From NCBI GenBank assembly GCA_965221785.1, contig CBDCSR010000003.1, forward strand, positions 1,302,001 through 1,366,000: a stretch of 64,000 nucleotides of DNA, given 5' to 3'. Shown here in pieces: positions 9,075 to 18,662 of this stretch. Each line of letters starts with the position of its first letter. The first letter of the stretch is position 1. This stretch comes from BD2-11 sp965221785 (GTDB lineage Bacteria; Gemmatimonadota; Gemmatimonadetes; Longimicrobiales; Gaopeijiaceae). A program made the position numbers and the translations under genes. Under the pieces are notes generated by a model that was given only the letters and a program-made list of their open reading frames with translations, was not told where the DNA came from and did no database searches.

Positions 9075-11320
9075 TCATCGGAACCGCAACCTTCCGCGGA
9101 CGCCGACGGAGTGCTGCGCCCCCCCGAGCGTGCTCTCGCGTCGCGTTCCTTCGAGGCGCAATCCGACGCCTGATCCGACCTCGTAGCGCACGCCGCTGCT
9201 GAAGGCCCGCGTGCCAGCCTGGCCCAAGTAGAAGCCGCTGTACGGCGTGCCCTGGAAGCTGGCGATGCCATACGCCACTTCGCCGTCCACGTTGGGACCC
9301 ATGCCCAGGGCGTGGCCGCCCACCGCGTCGGTCACCCCGCGCTCCCAGAGTTGGTTCACCCCGCTCAGATGGTCGCCATACGATGGCGCCACCCGGATCG
9401 AGAGCCCCTGGCCGCGGTCGGCCGGGTCGAACATCAGCATGCCGCCAATGCCCCATTCCTCGTAGCCGGCGCGCGCCGAGATGACGAACCGGCCGCGGCC
9501 CTCCGCGGTCAGTCCCAGCCCCGAGTTCGTGTAACGCAACCCACCGCCGACTTCCGCGCTGGTGCCGTTCACGCCGTCGCCGTCGTCGTAGCGCATCCCA
9601 CCCTCGAGCACGACCGCCATCTCGTTCCCGTTGCCGGTGCTGAAGCCCTGAGTCAGCTCCAGCGCGAGCTTGCCGCGCTGCATCTCGAGCGTCACTTCCT
9701 CGATCTGCTGGCTGCCGTCGACCGTAACTTCGCCGTACCAGCCCTCGGCCTTGAGGCGCACGCCGCCCGCGTCGCGCGTGAGCAGCTGGTAGCTGGCGCC
9801 CCCCGCCCCCGTCAACAGGCTCGCGGGGCTGGTGCGCAGTCCCTCGCGCTCGTCGTCGACCTCGATGTCGCCCCGGCCAAGCCCGGCCGAGCCCCAAACC
9901 GAGGTGCCGCCCCCGCCCGAGAACCAGGCCATGTAGGGATGCACGCTGGTCATGGTCGTGCCGTAGGTGCCCTTCACCGGACTGGCGCCGGTCTTGTCGG
10001 TGAAGTCGAAGCTTCCCGACGAGTAGGAGCCCGCGACACCCGCCAGGATGTCCGGGCCCACGCGCACGTCGATGCCGGCGTGGGCGCTCACCATGTCGCC
10101 CTTCCAGTCGAGGGTGCTCTGGCCGGGTTCGCCGAAGTGGTGGTACTCGCCCGCGGCCCAGCTCGCCAGTTGCGTGCCCGTGGCGGACTGTTGCGGCGCG
10201 CCGGGCGTCCCGAACGGCATCTGGAACGAGGTGCCGCCGAAGAGCGCGGCCAGCCCGGCCTGGTCGCCCTGGGCGAGGCCGAAACCTCCCGCGCCCGGCG
10301 TCGACAGGCTCGCGGCCATCGACGAGAGCCCGTTCGTTTCCACGCGCCGCTCCATGCCCATGCCGCTGGCCACCGCATCGACGCGGCGGGCGATCGCCGA
10401 GACAGTGCTCGAGGTCATCGCCGCCGCCACATGCGGCAGCACGCGCGTGTTCAGCCGCCCCGCGCGCCCGATTGGGTCGTCGGTCTCGGCCGAAGCGCTC
10501 ACCGACGCCGCGCCGGCACCCACCCGGTTGATCGCCGAGACGCGGTAGTGGCGCCTGCTGCCCGGCAGCAGCCCGGTGTGTGAGAAGGCGGTGGCCCTGG
10601 ACCCGGTGTTGGCCACCAGGTCGGTCCACGCGGTGCCGTTCTCGGAGACCTCGATGAGGTAGCCGGTGACGGTGGCGCCGCCGTCGTAGGCGGGCGCAAG
10701 CCAGAACAGGTCGATCTGGGTGGGCGCGACCGCGGTGGCCACCAGCCCGGTGGGGGCGTCGGGCACGGTTGCGTCGGTAATGGCGCTCACCACCCGCGAC
10801 GCCCGGCCGACGCCGATCCGGTTGATCGCCGAGACGCGGTAGTAGCGCCTGGTGGCCGGCTCCAGCCCCGTGTGCACGTAGGTCGTGAGCGTGTTGCGCG
10901 AGTTGGCCACCAGGTCCTCCCAGCGGGTGCCCCCGTCTTCGGAGACCTCGATGCGGTAGCCGGTGATGCGCGCGCCGCCGTCTCTCGTGGGCGCACGCCA
11001 GGAGAGCTCGATCCGCGAGGTGCCGTCGGCCTCCGCGTCGAGACTTCGGGGCGCGCCCGGCACGGTGGCCTCGGTGGTCGCACGGGCGAAGTTCGAGTAC
11101 GGTCCGGTGCCCGCGCTGTTGATCGCGGCAACCCGGTAGTACCGCGTGGTCGCGGGCTGGAGGTTCACGTCGGAGAACGTCGTCCCCTTCGAATTCGTGT
11201 TGCGGCGGACGGTCTGCCAGGTCCTGCGCTCGTCGTCGGATTTCTCGATCCGGTAGCCGAGGATCGAGGCGCCGCCGGTGTTCCGAGACTCGCTCCACGA
11301 CAGGTCGATACGCGACGTGC
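9075..11320 (-). repeat. right arm of ~2.2-kb inverted repeat (partner 3190-5448)
   Basis: This is the 3' part of B2 from FnIII repeat 5 to the stop codon, an inverted near-copy of the same part of B1. Beyond 11320 the similarity falls to ordinary paralog level. Confidence 0.8.
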
Positions 11321-13280
11321 CGACCGCGCTCGCCGTCAGGTTGAACGGCGCGGAGGGCACGTCCGGGTACGTGTTCGTCCCCGCCTCGAACGACCACGCG
11401 CCGACTCCCGCGCGGTTGATCGCCGCGACCTGGTACCGATAGGCGGTCGCCGGCTGCAGGCCGGTGTGCGTGAAGGTCGTCTCCGTCGAACCCGTGTTGG
11501 GACGGATGATGATCCACGTCCTGTCGTCGGGCCCGCGCGCCCGGACGCGGTAGCCGGTGACGGGCGTGCCCCCGTCTCCGGACGGCGCGTCCCAGGTGAG
11601 GGTGACGCTCGTCGGTCCAGCGCCGCGCGCGCTCAGGTTCAGCGGCTGGCCGGGCGGCCCCGCGTTGGTGGTGCCCTTGACCGGGCTCGAGAATGCGCTC
11701 CTTCCCTCCGCGTTGATCGCGGCGATGCGGTAGTAGCGGGTGGTGCCCGGGACGAGACCGGTGTGCACGTAGCTGGTGGCCGTGCCGCCGGTGGTGGTTA
11801 CGACCGTCCAGCCCGTTACGCCGGTCGGCGACATCTCGATCCGGTAGCCGGTGATCGAACTCCCGCCGTCCTCGGCCGGGCGCGTCCAGGTGAGCAGGAG
11901 CCGCGTGCTTCCGCCCACGGCGCTCGGAGCCACCCTGAGGCCCCTGGGGGCGCCGGGTTTGGTGGCGCCCGTGGTCGCGTGCGCGACGTTCGACGGTGCG
12001 CTCAGGCCCACGCTGTTGATCGCCCGGACACGGTAGTGGCGGGTCGTCCCGGGGCTGAGATTCCGGTGCGTGTAGGCGGTAGCCCTGGAATCCGTGTCCG
12101 CCTCGAGCACCGTCCAGGGACTTCTGCCGGTGCGGGACACTTCGATCCGATAGCCGGTCACCGAGGCCGTGCCGGCGGCCGATGGCGCCGCCCAGTCCAG
12201 CTCGATGGCCGACGTTCCCCGGGCCGTGGCCGTAAGTCGCGTGGGCGCGTCCGGGACGCGCTCTTCCTCCTCCGTCGTGGCGCTGACAACGCTGGAGGGA
12301 CCCCCAACATCGTAGGAGTTGATCGCGGAGACCCTGTAATGGCGCGTCGTGTTCGGCGCGAGGCCCGTGTGCCGGTAACTGGTCACCGTACGCTCGGCCC
12401 GCGTAGACCATGTGACGCCACCGTTGCTCGACACCTCAACCCGGTATCCGGTGATCGGGCTGCTGCCGGGATCCAGCGGGGCGCGCCAGCTCAGCTCGAT
12501 CTCCGAGGAGCCGCGAGCAGTCGCCGTGAGGTTACGCGGCCGACCGGGCGCCTCGCCCGCGGAGGTGACGTTTCGCACCCTCAAGTAGGGGAAGCCGGGC
12601 GCGAGATTGCCGGCCTCGTCCCGGAGTGCGCGGGTGCCGATGTCGTCATAGGACAGTTCGACGATGTCGCCAAAGCGGACCGCGCGGGCCAGCGTCAGGA
12701 TCACCTCCGTCGCGTCAATCTCGATCCGGGACACCCGCTCGTCGGAGTGGCGCACGCCGTCCCGGGTGACGTCCACCTCGAAGTTGGCGGCTGGCGGAAT
12801 GATGTCTTCGTCGAGGTCCTCGTTGAAGATGATGGTGAGTTCCCCGCCGTCGACCTCGGCGTGGGATTCTTCGGGGGCCTTGTTGTCCACGTCGAACCTG
12901 AACGTCTTGGCAAGGTTTCCCACGCCGGTGGAGTTGTGTGCGACGTTCGCGTCGATGGTGATGATCACCGGGCCTTCATAGCTGGCCAGCGTATGCATCC
13001 TGACGTAGTAGCTCGTGCCGGAGCCGATGAAGGAGGAGTGATCCGGTGTCGCTCCGAAGACCTGAATTTCGGTGCTGGCGAAGCCGGTCACACTTTGCGA
13101 GAAACGGATGTCGAGACCGAACCTCTCCTGCGGAGAACCCGTGCCGGTCCATGTCCGCGTCATGGTGATCCTGGGGGGAACCGCCTGCGCATGTGCGCCC
13201 ATGGATGGAATCACGGCCGTACAGGCCATTGCGGCGGCCAAGAGGGCGCTGGCGGGTGTACCAAACCTGCTCGGAATCAT
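9075..13280 (-). CDS. FnIII-repeat autotransporter-like outer-membrane protein (B2), paralog of B1
   Basis: This is a 1401-aa exported protein with the B1 architecture. It has a signal peptide of ~32 residues (cleavage after AHA), two Ig-like/SwmB-like domains (~35-250), seven FnIII repeats (~255-930) and a ~470-residue C-terminal beta-barrel ending GRLRFR. The start is fixed by GGAGG 7 bases upstream in a leader block identical to that of B1. Repeats 5-7 and the barrel are nearly the same as B1 (about 92% in the barrel by hand count). The Ig-like domains and repeats 1-4 have diverged, so the external tip differs while the anchor is conserved. A2 lies upstream on the same strand and the LRR lipoprotein downstream. 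Predicted role: surface adhesion; no enzymatic motif seen. Confidence 0.88.
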   Translation of the reverse strand: MIPSRFGTPASALLAAAMACTAVIPSMGAHAQAVPPRITMTRTWTGTGSPQERFGLDIRFSQSVTGFASTEIQVFGATPDHSSFIGSGTSYYVRMHTLASYEGPVIITIDANVAHNSTGVGNLAKTFRFDVDNKAPEESHAEVDGGELTIIFNEDLDEDIIPPAANFEVDVTRDGVRHSDERVSRIEIDATEVILTLARAVRFGDIVELSYDDIGTRALRDEAGNLAPGFPYLRVRNVTSAGEAPGRPRNLTATARGSSEIELSWRAPLDPGSSPITGYRVEVSSNGGVTWSTRAERTVTSYRHTGLAPNTTRHYRVSAINSYDVGGPSSVVSATTEEEERVPDAPTRLTATARGTSAIELDWAAPSAAGTASVTGYRIEVSRTGRSPWTVLEADTDSRATAYTHRNLSPGTTRHYRVRAINSVGLSAPSNVAHATTGATKPGAPRGLRVAPSAVGGSTRLLLTWTRPAEDGGSSITGYRIEMSPTGVTGWTVVTTTGGTATSYVHTGLVPGTTRYYRIAAINAEGRSAFSSPVKGTTNAGPPGQPLNLSARGAGPTSVTLTWDAPSGDGGTPVTGYRVRARGPDDRTWIIIRPNTGSTETTFTHTGLQPATAYRYQVAAINRAGVGAWSFEAGTNTYPDVPSAPFNLTASAVGTSRIDLSWSESRNTGGASILGYRIEKSDDERRTWQTVRRNTNSKGTTFSDVNLQPATTRYYRVAAINSAGTGPYSNFARATTEATVPGAPRSLDAEADGTSRIELSWRAPTRDGGARITGYRIEVSEDGGTRWEDLVANSRNTLTTYVHTGLEPATRRYYRVSAINRIGVGRASRVVSAITDATVPDAPTGLVATAVAPTQIDLFWLAPAYDGGATVTGYLIEVSENGTAWTDLVANTGSRATAFSHTGLLPGSRRHYRVSAINRVGAGAASVSASAETDDPIGRAGRLNTRVLPHVAAAMTSSTVSAIARRVDAVASGMGMERRVETNGLSSMAASLSTPGAGGFGLAQGDQAGLAALFGGTSFQMPFGTPGAPQQSATGTQLASWAAGEYHHFGEPGQSTLDWKGDMVSAHAGIDVRVGPDILAGVAGSYSSGSFDFTDKTGASPVKGTYGTTMTSVHPYMAWFSGGGGTSVWGSAGLGRGDIEVDDEREGLRTSPASLLTGAGGASYQLLTRDAGGVRLKAEGWYGEVTVDGSQQIEEVTLEMQRGKLALELTQGFSTGNGNEMAVVLEGGMRYDDGDGVNGTSAEVGGGLRYTNSGLGLTAEGRGRFVISARAGYEEWGIGGMLMFDPADRGQGLSIRVAPSYGDHLSGVNQLWERGVTDAVGGHALGMGPNVDGEVAYGIASFQGTPYSGFYLGQAGTRAFSSGVRYEVGSGVGLRLEGTRRESTLGGAQHSVGVRGRLRFR

Positions 13281-13292
13281 CGTGCCGCCTCC
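13281..13292 (-). promoter_or_regulatory. ribosome binding site of B2, identical to that of B1
   Basis: On the minus strand ggaggcggcacg immediately precedes ATG ATT, the same 12 bases and spacing as in front of B1. The rest of the 13293-13465 leader holds no gene I can support. Confidence 0.8.
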
Positions 13293-13465
13293 ACGTCGGG
13301 TGAAACACGCAGTGGAATACTCATTGGGGTTACTGGTGGGTTACCGGCCCCTCTGCCGCGCTTGGCAGATTGCGGTTGACGGCTGTTCTCATTGGACTCG
13401 TGACAGGCATTCTCGATCTGGAGTCCTCGGAGGCTGCTGAAGCGCGGGCGGCCTTGGGTTGGAAC

Positions 13466-13538
13466 AGTTGGCCCCCGCCCGGCGAACCGGGCGGGGGCCG
13501 TCTCTACTGCTGCCGGGAACTAGCCCGGGTTGAGGTTA
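13466..13538 (-). repeat. right arm of ~73-bp inverted repeat (partner 828-900)
   Basis: This is an inverted copy of the A1 3' flank. It starts in the stop codon of A2 and includes its terminator hairpin. Confidence 0.85.
13470..13499 (-). terminator. perfect 13-bp GC hairpin after A2
   Basis: This has the same stem as 867-896 (ggcccccgcccgg/ccgggcgggggcc). The loop reads cgaa on the plus strand and ttcg in the A2 transcript. It lies 37 bases after the A2 stop codon. Confidence 0.7.
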
Positions 13539-16500
13539 GCTGCTGGGCGGAGGAACTGTGAACTCCCTTGTCACCCTAGTGCCCTCGACGGATGCATCGG
13601 CCTCGCCTCCAGTCCCGGCGACATAAATCTCAACCTGCACCGTGTAGGAGCGACCCTGCCAAACTTCGCTGGCCGTCGTCGTTCCGGTGGGGAAGAGGGT
13701 CAGCAGGTTGATGGTCGCCGACCCATCACCCGTAGTGCCGTCCGTAGTGCCGTTGGCCCACGGCGCGTCGGTGATTCTGACTTCGGACCTTTCGAAACGG
13801 TACCGGTAGGTGAGGGCAGTCGCTGCATTGGCAGCTCTGTCGGTCTTGCCCAAGTTCGCCGGCGGATCCCACGTGGCGTTGTAGGTGCTGGCTGTGGTGC
13901 CGTCCGCGACTGTCGCAAGATTCCGCGGTGCCGTCGGATTCTCGTCATCGTCGATGACGGCCAGAACGACATCGTCGGGCGCACTGGCGGCCGGCACGGG
14001 ATCAGGTTCAGTACCGGCATCACTACCATCTGGTAGCGTAGCCGTTCCCGTCACGACAACCGCCTCGTTGGTGGCATCAGCGTCATTCTGTGCTGTGATC
14101 GTAATTGACTGCTCGGCCGCTGTGGATGCTTCGCTGGAACTCCTTTCCCCACTCGGAATTGTCAGCGTCAAGCCACTCAGATTCACAGCGTCGCCTGCGG
14201 CGGCGGTCGAAGCATCGTCATCGCCTGCTATGCCCACGGTAATCGTGACGTCCTGGGAGAACGGTGTCCCGCCGACCACTTCAGCAGTCAAGGTGATTTC
14301 GTTCTCGGTGACGCCGGCCGGCGCATCGGCGGCAGTGTTGTCAGACTCGTCTATCTGATGCGGCGGATCCCCAGCAAGCTTCAACACCACTTGGCCCGGC
14401 CCGACATCGTCATCCTCGATCGTGAGCTTGGTGGACTCGATCGTTATGCCGTCGGTGGTCGTTGTTCCGTCCACCGTGACCTTTCGATCGGCGTTGTGGC
14501 TGTTGTTGTTGACCGCTGTGATCGATACGCTTCCGACGCTCGCCTTCGCGCCCGCGGCGAAGAACAGACTGCTCCCGCTGACCTTGTAGTGGGCAGAGGC
14601 CGTGACGTTCACTTCCACGGTGAAGGGCGCTTCCAACGCGCGATCGATCTCGGCGCTGACCATGCTCACTCCACCGGACTCGGAGATCTTGTCCGGCGTC
14701 ACAACCATCGTCACGACCGCGTCACCGCTTGCGGTCAGGGTGACCTCGATCTTCTGGTTAGCCGTCTTCTGAGTGGTGGTGCCGGTCGCTGTCGCCTTGG
14801 GGGCGCTCGTTGCCGTGACGGTCACCTTGTACTTGTTGTTGGCCGCCACTTCATCGTCGTGGGACGGGAGAGTGCCCGCCCACTCCAAGACGCCCGCGGA
14901 GGTGATCCCGATCTTGTCCGCGTCATCACCGCCGGCGACGATGTATCCGGTTATCTCGTCGTCACTGTCGTCGTCCACCGCCTCCACCGTGCCGATCACC
15001 CGCTTTCCTTCCGCAACGCTGAACTTGTTGCTGCTGGTGAACCTCGGAGGCCGGCCGCTGGCCGATAGGGTCGCCTCGATGTCGCCGAATGCAACCCTCT
15101 GGCCCGGAGCGACGTTCACCGTCTGGTTGTCACTCGGGTACTTGAAGGTGTAACTGCCGTCCTGTCCATCACCGGCGATCGTGTACGCGCCGAAGGGCAC
15201 GCTGAGCGAGAAAGCTCCCGTGCTGCGGGTGGTGTAGGAAGCCGTGGGATCAGCGTCCGCGGCTGCGCCGGCCGCCGTCGCCGTGACCTTGACGTGCTGC
15301 ACGGGGCCGCCGTCGGGGTCGAGCACCCTGCCCGTTATCGTGGCGTGGTCGTAGGCGACGAAGTCGATTCCGTCGAACTCCTGCCCGACAATGATCGAGA
15401 ACGCGTGTGAGGCGGGTATGAACGACACAGCCATCTTGGGCGCCGACGGCTTCACGATGACGTCGCCAGCGTTCACCAGCGCCGAGTAGGAGCCGTCGTC
15501 TCCCGTCTTGAGCGCCTTCGGCTTACCCGTTGCGTTGAGCGGGGCCTTGCCGTTCACCAGGATCGACACGCCCGCAACCGGATCGCCGTTGGACCTCGTG
15601 ACGGTGCCGCTGACTGTCGCGACTTCGCCGAGGCTCTCGATCTTGAGGTCGTTCTCCATCGGCATGTTCGCCGTGAACTTGGTGATGGAGTCCGTCGCCG
15701 CAACGTATCCCGCTCCGGAGAGCGAAACGACAATGGCCTTCTTGGCCGGTGGCTTCCGCTTGTCGAAGCCCTCCACGATGTAGCGGCCGAATTCATCGGT
15801 GACGTCCGACGCCGTGCCGTTCACGGTGACGGTCACGCCCTTGGCGGGCTGGTCGGTGCCGTCATCGGTGATGCGTCCGTAGAGGACGCCCGTCGCCGGC
15901 GTCACGTCGATGTTGAGGGCGCCGTCGCCGTCGACCTTGTCTTCGAGCAGGAATTCCTTGGGCAGCTTGTCGCCGTCCCCTCCGGGCTCCTCAACGGCCG
16001 TCGCCATCCAGCCGTCCGGAACACTGAGCGCGTAGACGCCGTCGGCCATGTCCCCGAAGTCGAACGGTATGGTGGCATCGCCGTCTTCGTTGGTCGAGTT
16101 GTGGGACTCATCCTCGCCCGCGAGGTTCTTCCCCTCGACCGCGGTCATGCTGACCTCGATGTCCTCGACCGCCACCGGCTCCTCATCGTCGATCAGGGAT
16201 AGATCGAAGCCGTCGTCGTCGTCCCTCTCGACCCCGTTCTTCCACACCCATCCGGAAACCGCGTAGGTGTTGACGAAGGCGAACGAAGCGCACTCGTCAA
16301 AGTCCTGGCCGGCGGGCGCGGAGGCCTGCAGCGGGCAGAGCTCCACGGTGTGGTGGAAGCCGCCCAGCGCGCCGAACGCGCTGCCGGTCACGCCGTTGTC
16401 CTCGAAATCCTCGAATGTGGCAAGCTGGTCGGAGCCGTGAATGACGACGTTCGCATCCGCGGCCACACTCGCGACGACGAGAACGTCCTTGTCGGCGGGC

Positions 16501-18569
16501 ACCCCGGTGAAGGTCCAAACGCCTTTCTCCTCATCGGTGTTCTTGCCCGCGTCCCACATCTCCTTCGTGAACGCGTGGGAGCGGCTGCCCGAGACGTAGC
16601 GGATCCCGACATCGACCGATTCTGACGTCCTCCGGTCGCCGCCCAGCACACCACCGGTGTAGCCCTCGACCTGGTCGCGCTCGTGGTGCACGTAGACCAT
16701 GATCGTCTGGGTCGCGTAGCTCACCTCGAGCGCGACCTCTTCGCCGCCCAGCGTGAGTCCGGTGTGCGCGTAGTCGACCGTGTCCGCACTGATCGTCTCG
16801 CCGCCGTCCAGCGAGTCGTTCTGCTCCGCGGCGACCGAGAAGGAGTAGCTGACCGGCAGGTCGTCGGCTTCGACGGCCGCCTCGAACGACGCATTGCCCT
16901 CGTCGTCCAGGTCCTCCGGTGCGCCTTCGACCGCATCTTCGCCGGACATGACGTTGATGGCCCAGCCGGCGAGTGCCGTTCCGCCACCGTATTCGGTCTC
17001 GACCGTCGCGCCGCTGATGCTCACCGCGACGTTCAGGTTGAGGATGTCGTTGGCGTTCGCTCCCTGCGTGTACGGGCTCGTCGGATCCCACACGACCGGC
17101 GACATGCCCTCGGCGACGTGGAGGCCCTCAACCTCGACCCCCGCGCTGACCATGTTGTCGCTGGTGCCGGCACGCGCGAACCGGATCATCGCCGGCTCAC
17201 CGGCCTCGCCGGTCATGCCGCTGTGGCCCGTGGAGAGCGTGACCGTGGCGCCGGGAACCGGCATGCCGCGGGTGTCACCCGACTTCAGCGTGACGCCGAA
17301 GTGAACCGTCGTGTGCGTGATGTCGACCGGGACGCCTTGCGTCGCCATCTCGCCGACATCGACGTCGATCGCGTAGCCCTCCGAGGGGCCGCCATACTCG
17401 TAGTCCTGCAGTACCGCAGCCACCTGGGGCGGTAGCCCGGCCAGCAACGCGCCGAGCGATCCAACCTGCAGATGGTAGCTGCCCGCGCGCAGCCCCGAGA
17501 ACACGACCTGGCCGGTCGCGACGTTCAGCGCGCCCGACGTCATCTGATTGACTTCCGGGCCCACCAGGGTCACCGGTACCGGCAGCAGCGGCGGCAGCGC
17601 CACTCCCCCCGCCTGCAGCGCCTCCAGCATGGCAGCCGACGGGAAGGCGGTCTCGCCTTCGTCGTGCATGTCGTTCCTGCCGGCGGCCCCCTCGTCGATG
17701 AACAGCATCGCCGAGATGCTCGCCGTCGTGGCGTGCGCGCCCTCGAAGTTCACGATCTGTGAATCGTCGTCGCCGACCGTCCTGTCCTCGCTCATCGAGT
17801 CGAACACGTAGGCGTCGCTCTCGACCGCGATCGTGACCGTGTAGTCGCCCGCCGCCAGACCCGCGAAGGAGTACTGGCCACCGTCGGCGGTCATCGTGCT
17901 GTCGTCGGCTGCGCCCGAAAGCGTGACCGCGATGCCATCGAGACCCATGCCCGCGACGCTCACCCGGCCGCTGATGCCGGAGGTGCGAAGCAGGACGCCC
18001 GTGAACGACACCGTTCCCGTCTCGTCGAGATCCACGCTCACGTCCTGCGACGTGGCCGCGAACTCGTAGTCCCGGACATCGAAGTCCGAGATCGAGACTG
18101 TGTAGTCGCCGGGGCGCAGGTCCTCGAACCGGTACATGCCGTCGGCGTCGGTCATCGCCGTGTAGCTCTCGTCGGCGGGTCCGCCGCTCAGGGTGACCGT
18201 CACCCCGGCAAGGCCCTCGCCCTCGATGACCACCTGGCCCTCGACCGCGGAGGTGCGGATGAAGTGGCCCGTGAAGTCGGCGTTGCCGACCTCGCCCACG
18301 TCGACCGGGACCTCGATGCTCACCGTCTCGAAGGAAACGTCCTCAGGGAAGTCACTGATGGTGACCGTGTAGGTGCCCGCGCGGAGCCCGGTGAAGGCGA
18401 AACCGCCGTCCATGCCGGTCTCCATGGTCTCGCCCATGGCGTGCTCGCCATCGAGCGTGACCGTCACGCCTGCCAGCGTTTCGGGCTGGCCGTCGCCGCC
18501 GCTCATCATCGCGTCGGCCGCAATCACCGAGCCAACTACCGCAGAAGACCGGATTGTATTCACCGGCAC
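13536..18569 (-). CDS. multidomain SdrD-B/Calx-beta/FnIII surface protein (A2), N-terminally truncated
   Basis: The open frame is 1677 aa from a GTG at 18569. It opens directly in the first of four SdrD-B/CNA-B-like regulatory repeats of ~85 aa (~5-285; core like GLAGVTVTLSGG...YTVTISDF). The middle (~285-960) is Ala/Asp/Gly-rich with further Ig-like units. Two carboxypeptidase-regulatory-like domains lie near 960-1200. Cadherin/Calx-beta-like units (~1230-1560) and a terminal FnIII-like domain match A1. There is no signal peptide, no Shine-Dalgarno sequence, and an in-frame TAG six bases before the GTG. The start IRSSAVVG matches the internal repeat boundary IRTSAVEG. I conclude the original 5' end is gone, and the integrase 94 bp upstream is the obvious suspect. 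The remainder is intact but may no longer be exported. Confidence 0.75.
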   Translation of the reverse strand: MPVNTIRSSAVVGSVIAADAMMSGGDGQPETLAGVTVTLDGEHAMGETMETGMDGGFAFTGLRAGTYTVTISDFPEDVSFETVSIEVPVDVGEVGNADFTGHFIRTSAVEGQVVIEGEGLAGVTVTLSGGPADESYTAMTDADGMYRFEDLRPGDYTVSISDFDVRDYEFAATSQDVSVDLDETGTVSFTGVLLRTSGISGRVSVAGMGLDGIAVTLSGAADDSTMTADGGQYSFAGLAAGDYTVTIAVESDAYVFDSMSEDRTVGDDDSQIVNFEGAHATTASISAMLFIDEGAAGRNDMHDEGETAFPSAAMLEALQAGGVALPPLLPVPVTLVGPEVNQMTSGALNVATGQVVFSGLRAGSYHLQVGSLGALLAGLPPQVAAVLQDYEYGGPSEGYAIDVDVGEMATQGVPVDITHTTVHFGVTLKSGDTRGMPVPGATVTLSTGHSGMTGEAGEPAMIRFARAGTSDNMVSAGVEVEGLHVAEGMSPVVWDPTSPYTQGANANDILNLNVAVSISGATVETEYGGGTALAGWAINVMSGEDAVEGAPEDLDDEGNASFEAAVEADDLPVSYSFSVAAEQNDSLDGGETISADTVDYAHTGLTLGGEEVALEVSYATQTIMVYVHHERDQVEGYTGGVLGGDRRTSESVDVGIRYVSGSRSHAFTKEMWDAGKNTDEEKGVWTFTGVPADKDVLVVASVAADANVVIHGSDQLATFEDFEDNGVTGSAFGALGGFHHTVELCPLQASAPAGQDFDECASFAFVNTYAVSGWVWKNGVERDDDDGFDLSLIDDEEPVAVEDIEVSMTAVEGKNLAGEDESHNSTNEDGDATIPFDFGDMADGVYALSVPDGWMATAVEEPGGDGDKLPKEFLLEDKVDGDGALNIDVTPATGVLYGRITDDGTDQPAKGVTVTVNGTASDVTDEFGRYIVEGFDKRKPPAKKAIVVSLSGAGYVAATDSITKFTANMPMENDLKIESLGEVATVSGTVTRSNGDPVAGVSILVNGKAPLNATGKPKALKTGDDGSYSALVNAGDVIVKPSAPKMAVSFIPASHAFSIIVGQEFDGIDFVAYDHATITGRVLDPDGGPVQHVKVTATAAGAAADADPTASYTTRSTGAFSLSVPFGAYTIAGDGQDGSYTFKYPSDNQTVNVAPGQRVAFGDIEATLSASGRPPRFTSSNKFSVAEGKRVIGTVEAVDDDSDDEITGYIVAGGDDADKIGITSAGVLEWAGTLPSHDDEVAANNKYKVTVTATSAPKATATGTTTQKTANQKIEVTLTASGDAVVTMVVTPDKISESGGVSMVSAEIDRALEAPFTVEVNVTASAHYKVSGSSLFFAAGAKASVGSVSITAVNNNSHNADRKVTVDGTTTTDGITIESTKLTIEDDDVGPGQVVLKLAGDPPHQIDESDNTAADAPAGVTENEITLTAEVVGGTPFSQDVTITVGIAGDDDASTAAAGDAVNLSGLTLTIPSGERSSSEASTAAEQSITITAQNDADATNEAVVVTGTATLPDGSDAGTEPDPVPAASAPDDVVLAVIDDDENPTAPRNLATVADGTTASTYNATWDPPANLGKTDRAANAATALTYRYRFERSEVRITDAPWANGTTDGTTGDGSATINLLTLFPTGTTTASEVWQGRSYTVQVEIYVAGTGGEADASVEGTRVTREFTVPPPSS

Positions 18570-18582
18570 CTGCTATTCGTAA

Positions 18583-18598
18583 ATTACAATATTACAAT
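18583..18598. repeat. 8-bp tandem direct repeat at the A2/integrase boundary
   Basis: ATTACAAT occurs twice in direct tandem, in an AT-rich patch exactly where A2 loses its 5' end and before the 3' end of the integrase gene. It resembles the ATTATAA/TTATAAT dyad on the other side of the integrase (20036-20053). It is a candidate recombination arm or boundary site; no duplicated core could be identified. Confidence 0.4.
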
Positions 18599-18662
18599 GT
18601 GATACGAATACATGAGCAGGGTCACTATCACTGTGGTTATGCGCGACGAAAGCGATGCACGG

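Noticed and set aside
9007..12411. 1134-codon minus-strand open frame inside B2
   Set aside because: Out-of-frame shadow of B2; composition is RPGH-rich with no signal or domains, whereas the B2 frame has clear FnIII repeats.
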